This document shows positions 55,202 to 58,223 of a stretch of 58,223 nt of DNA, piece by piece. Within the stretch, counting starts at the first letter, position 1. The number at the start of each line of letters is the position of its first letter. The stretch comes from a virus: positions 1 to 58,223 of IMG/VR virus record IMGVR_UViG_3300033179_000003. The stretch is one strand, 5' to 3'. The translations under genes were made by a program, and so were the position numbers. Below the pieces are notes generated by a model. The model was not told the DNA's origin. It ran no database searches and worked only from the letters and a program-made list of their open reading frames with translations.

Positions 55202-57336
55202 TGCCTCAACCTTATACAGGATCTAATTTAGGCCCATTGCAGCCTAAACTTAGCGGTGTCGATATTAATGCTCTTGACTCATTATTTGGTAAAAATGCCA
55301 GTAATAGCAATGCTGCATTAAAAGGCGTTGATATTAATAGTCTTGATAGCATGTTTGGAGGTACAACTAAAGAAGAAGTGGCAACGCCAGCTAAGACTGG
55401 TGATTATGCTATTGCAAATCCAGATATAGCAAAAGGTTTATGGCAAGGTGTTAAAGATATTCCAGCCACCGGAGCACAGTTAATTGGTGCTGCTGATAGA
55501 GCCATATCTAAAGTTTTACCAACAGGCGGTATGGAAAGAGCAAATGAGTATGAAGCTAGACTGAAAGCTGAAAATGCGGCATTGCCTACAGATAACACTG
55601 CTTTTGATGTTGGGCGTATGGGTGGTCAAGCTTTAGCTACTGCCCCACTTATGCCAGTCAGGGCATTTCAAGCTATAAGTGCTGGTGCTAAAGCAATTCC
55701 ATATGTGGGCAAATTAGCCGGTATGGTTGGGAGCGGTGCTTTGGCTGGTGGGGTATTTGGAGCAGCAACTAATTCAACTAATGACGAAGGGCTAGCTTCT
55801 AATGTTGGTACAAATGCTCTTTATGGTACTGCTGCTGGTCCTGTAGCTGAGTTAGGTGTTAAGGCTGCTGGTAAAGTTGTTTCTGGTGTCAAATCTTTAA
55901 TTAATAATGTAAAAGTACAAAAAGCATTACAAGGTTCTGGAATTAGTCCAGAAGCAGCTACAAACACTTTAGCTAGATTAACTGATGCTGGTTATACTCC
56001 TGCTCAAGCGCAAGCAGAATTACAAAAGCTTGGTCCTAGTGCTACATTGGCTGATCTTGACCCTTCGTTGACTACAGAAGCAGGTGGATTGGCTAATAGA
56101 GGAGGTGTGCCCACAAGTACATTAAAAACTAGATTTAATGAACGTGCTGCTAGTGCCGATACTGCTGCCCATGATCTAATGGAAACTAAACTTGGTCCAA
56201 AGCCTGATTATGATGCTGAAAAAGCTGCTGCTGCTTTAGATCGCCAAAGTAAAACATCTGCTGATTATACTTTAGCTAAATCTAGTAACATGGCGCTAGA
56301 CGTTCGCCCTGTTGTTCAACATATTACAGACGAGCTTAAAAATGCCGTTGGTCCTGAAGCATCCTATTTAAAAGAAATCGGATCATATTTATTTGATAGT
56401 AAAGGTAATATGAAAGTTGATACTGCTCCGCTTCATAAAGTCAGAATAGCTATCGACGATTTGTTAGATAGATTGCCACAAGAGGGTACTAGTCAAACTA
56501 GCGGTACTTATCGAACTATTTCTAAGGTGAGAGATCAGTTAGATACAGTTTTAAAAACTAACCCGGATATGGCAAAAGCTGATGCTAAGTTTGCTAAATT
56601 AATTGAAGACTATAAAGGAATTGATGTAGGTAAGGATGCATTTAAAAAGAACTATAGTAAGTTTGCAGACGAATTTAATTCAACATCACCGGAGAAAAAA
56701 GAATTTATGAAAAAAGGGCTTCGTATTCAAATTGGTGATTTAATGGAGAAGGCAACTAGAGGTGAGTTGTCAGAAGCTCAAAGACTTTTAGGTAAGTCAA
56801 CCTCTAATCGCAATATTGTTAAATTAGCTTTTGGTAAAAATGGTGAAGATGTTTTAGATGCTTTAGCCAAGGAAGCTAAATTTAGAGCGGCTGAAAGATC
56901 AGTTAGTTTAAATAGCGCTACCGCTGAGCGTCAAGCTGTTCAATCTCGCCCTGAATATGGAGGGTCACAACATGAAGGACATTTCTTAACACCAGTTGCT
57001 CAAGGTGCGGCTTTAGATATTGCTACGGGAACACCGGGCGGTGCAACTGCTATTGGTGTGGGCAAAGGCGTGTTCGAAGGTATCAAAGAAAAATTAAATA
57101 AAGAAAAAATTGCTAGAACAATAAATGGTACTGCCGATTTACTTTCTAGACAGCAATCTCATGGTAGAGATACCGCTGTCAATTTTCTTGACAGAGTTAG
57201 TAAGATAGATAGTGGAAATAAGACTAAACTCCCCATCGATTATAGTGGATTGGTTGGTCGTACTACTCCGCTTGCTATTCCTGCTGTTAAACGAATTAAA
57301 AGCGGAATTAATAGTCTTAGAGGTGTAAGCGAATAA
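55201..57336 (+). CDS. Large ejection-type internal virion protein
   Basis: This encodes 711 residues. It begins PYTGSNLGPLQPKLS, which is shared with the gene at 44540. Next comes an internal duplication (GVDINALDSLFG and GVDINSLDSMFG). The centre has hydrophobic Gly/Ala helices (GMVGSGALAGGVFGAA) that could insert in membranes. The C-terminal half is long charged helices. The size and order fit a gp16-like ejection protein that carries DNA across the inner membrane. Confidence 0.7.
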   Translation: MPQPYTGSNLGPLQPKLSGVDINALDSLFGKNASNSNAALKGVDINSLDSMFGGTTKEEVATPAKTGDYAIANPDIAKGLWQGVKDIPATGAQLIGAADRAISKVLPTGGMERANEYEARLKAENAALPTDNTAFDVGRMGGQALATAPLMPVRAFQAISAGAKAIPYVGKLAGMVGSGALAGGVFGAATNSTNDEGLASNVGTNALYGTAAGPVAELGVKAAGKVVSGVKSLINNVKVQKALQGSGISPEAATNTLARLTDAGYTPAQAQAELQKLGPSATLADLDPSLTTEAGGLANRGGVPTSTLKTRFNERAASADTAAHDLMETKLGPKPDYDAEKAAAALDRQSKTSADYTLAKSSNMALDVRPVVQHITDELKNAVGPEASYLKEIGSYLFDSKGNMKVDTAPLHKVRIAIDDLLDRLPQEGTSQTSGTYRTISKVRDQLDTVLKTNPDMAKADAKFAKLIEDYKGIDVGKDAFKKNYSKFADEFNSTSPEKKEFMKKGLRIQIGDLMEKATRGELSEAQRLLGKSTSNRNIVKLAFGKNGEDVLDALAKEAKFRAAERSVSLNSATAERQAVQSRPEYGGSQHEGHFLTPVAQGAALDIATGTPGGATAIGVGKGVFEGIKEKLNKEKIARTINGTADLLSRQQSHGRDTAVNFLDRVSKIDSGNKTKLPIDYSGLVGRTTPLAIPAVKRIKSGINSLRGVSE

Positions 57337-57415
57337 CAGTCTGAGTAATTCAGAAGCAAAGCCTAAGCAAAAAATTATTAAAGTGAATTTCCATCCTAGA
57401 AAGATAGCAACTCCG

Positions 57416-58223
57416 ATGGTCCATAAAATTAAAAGTCCTATCTCAATCATATTTAAAACTTTCTTATTATCCTTGACTATTATTAGTCAGGTTCATTTTG
57501 CTTATGCTCAGACTTCGGCCTCAATACTTCCGCCGGCTAAGACAACGTTTTTTGATCAAAATGGTAATCCACTAACGAGTGGAAAAGTTTTTTCTTATAT
57601 TCCGAATACTCTCACACCCAAGACGACATGGCAAGACGCTGCTGAAACTATTCCAAATTTAAATCCTGTTGTTTTAGATGCTGCTGGTAGAGCGTTAATT
57701 TTAGGTTCTGGTAACTATCGCCAGCAGGTTTATGATCGTAATAATAATTTGCAATGGGATCAAGTTACTTCGTCAACTGGTAGTGGTGGTGGTACTGGGC
57801 CAATAGCAACAGGCGATGGTGATTTAGTTGGTACTATTAAGCCTTGGGCTGGAATGACTGCCCCAAATCAATATGTATTTACATATGGGCAGGAGCTATC
57901 TAGAACTTTATTTCCAGCATTGTTTACTGCAATTACTTCTGCTCAACCTGTGTTTTGTAATTCGGGAAGTCCTATATTAAATGGATTAGGAGATACTAAT
58001 AATTTTTGGATTGGTATGTCTATAGAAGTTGCTTGTTTAGGTGCTGGATTTTCTACTATTATTTCTAAAACTGGAACTACTGTAACTATGGCCGCTAATG
58101 CCAATGTTACTCAAAATACGACAGCAACATTCTTTCCATGGGGAAGAGGGAATGGAACTACTACTTTTAATTTACCTGATTTAAGAGGAAATGTTTTAGC
58201 TGGCAATACTAGCATGGGGGGTG
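57416..58223 (+). CDS. Tail fibre protein, 5' part (continues at base 1)
   Basis: This reading frame is open to the window end and continues without shift at base 1, giving about 863 residues. ATG 57416 gives a signal-peptide-like start (MVHKIKSPISIIFKTFLLSLTI, then HFAYAQ); GTG 57383 is another possible start. Residues 35-110 (TTFFDQNGNPLTSGKVFSYIPNT, RALILGSGNYRQQVYD) are typical of phage tail proteins. A collar-type domain follows (LVGTIKPWAGMTAPNQYVFTYGQ). A cleavable signal on a tail fibre is unusual. Confidence 0.8.
   Translation, partial: MVHKIKSPISIIFKTFLLSLTIISQVHFAYAQTSASILPPAKTTFFDQNGNPLTSGKVFSYIPNTLTPKTTWQDAAETIPNLNPVVLDAAGRALILGSGNYRQQVYDRNNNLQWDQVTSSTGSGGGTGPIATGDGDLVGTIKPWAGMTAPNQYVFTYGQELSRTLFPALFTAITSAQPVFCNSGSPILNGLGDTNNFWIGMSIEVACLGAGFSTIISKTGTTVTMAANANVTQNTTATFFPWGRGNGTTTFNLPDLRGNVLAGNTSMGG
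58097..58222. repeat. Terminal direct repeat, right copy
   Basis: It is identical to bases 1-126. Base 58223 is G where the left copy has A. This is the redundant end of a circular or permuted assembly. Confidence 0.9.

Overview
The window looks like one complete circular (or circularly permuted) genome of a tailed bacteriophage with a P22-like podovirus virion. The first 126 bases are repeated at the end (58097-58222), and one tail-fibre reading frame runs across that junction. The unit length is therefore about 58.1 kb. The sequence is AT-rich, with many TTA and ATA codons, and it encodes two tRNAs. The virion set is a terminase, a 750-residue P22-type portal, an acidic scaffold, a P22-like coat protein, gp4- and gp10-like tail factors, three ejection-type proteins and a collar-domain tail fibre. 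I see no integrase or excisionase. A Gram-negative host with an outer membrane is implied by the O-antigen-ligase-like gene and the Sec signal peptides. I cannot name the host.

Layout. (1) 57.4 kb through the junction to 6.0 kb, rightward: the tail fibre, two secreted adhesin-like proteins (one with a SPRY-like domain), then a holin-like and membrane-protein cassette with a permuted NlpC/P60-like protein. (2) 6.0-18.9 kb, leftward: the replication, recombination and nucleotide operon. It holds a B-family DNA polymerase, a sliding-clamp-like protein, a deoxyribosyltransferase-like protein, a MazG-like protein, an M15 peptidase endolysin, an SF2 helicase, a PD-(D/E)XK nuclease, a DUF669-like protein, a Sak4-like ATPase and an Acb2/Tad1-like cyclic-nucleotide sponge candidate. 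(3) 18.9-19.15 kb: a divergent control region with PL, PR, an operator palindrome, a five-codon leader peptide and an attenuator hairpin. (4) 19.15-21.8 kb: a small HTH protein and a primase-helicase whose interdomain linker carries a complete tRNA(CAT). (5) 21.8-22.1 kb: a non-coding block bounded by a 23-bp inverted repeat, with 13-bp iterons, which is an origin candidate. (6) 22.1-36.4 kb, rightward: more than 50 tiny early genes (zinc ribbons, HTHs, one-helix membrane peptides, ParB-like, VRR-NUC, Lar-like), punctuated by at least ten near-identical sigma70-type promoters and several structured RNA blocks, with a tRNA(TAA) near the end. A strong terminator at 36481-36510 closes the region. 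(7) 36.5-57.3 kb, rightward: the late virion genes, interrupted by an O-antigen-ligase-like gene with an overlapping TPR gene and by a GIY-YIG endonuclease.

How it fits together. Divergent early promoters drive DNA replication genes to the left and host-takeover genes to the right. A promoter followed closely by a terminator at 36.4-36.5 kb suggests that late expression is controlled by antitermination. The late operon builds the virion and ends in host-recognition and lysis genes. These meet the leftward operon head-on at about 6.0 kb.

Most notable signals: a tRNA nested in frame inside a primase gene; an octamer TGTGGGCA present about 29 times by hand count, where base composition predicts about one; multi-helix RNA elements between early genes; and signal peptides on at least six tail- or virion-type proteins. 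All family assignments come from motif recognition by eye. No database search was run.
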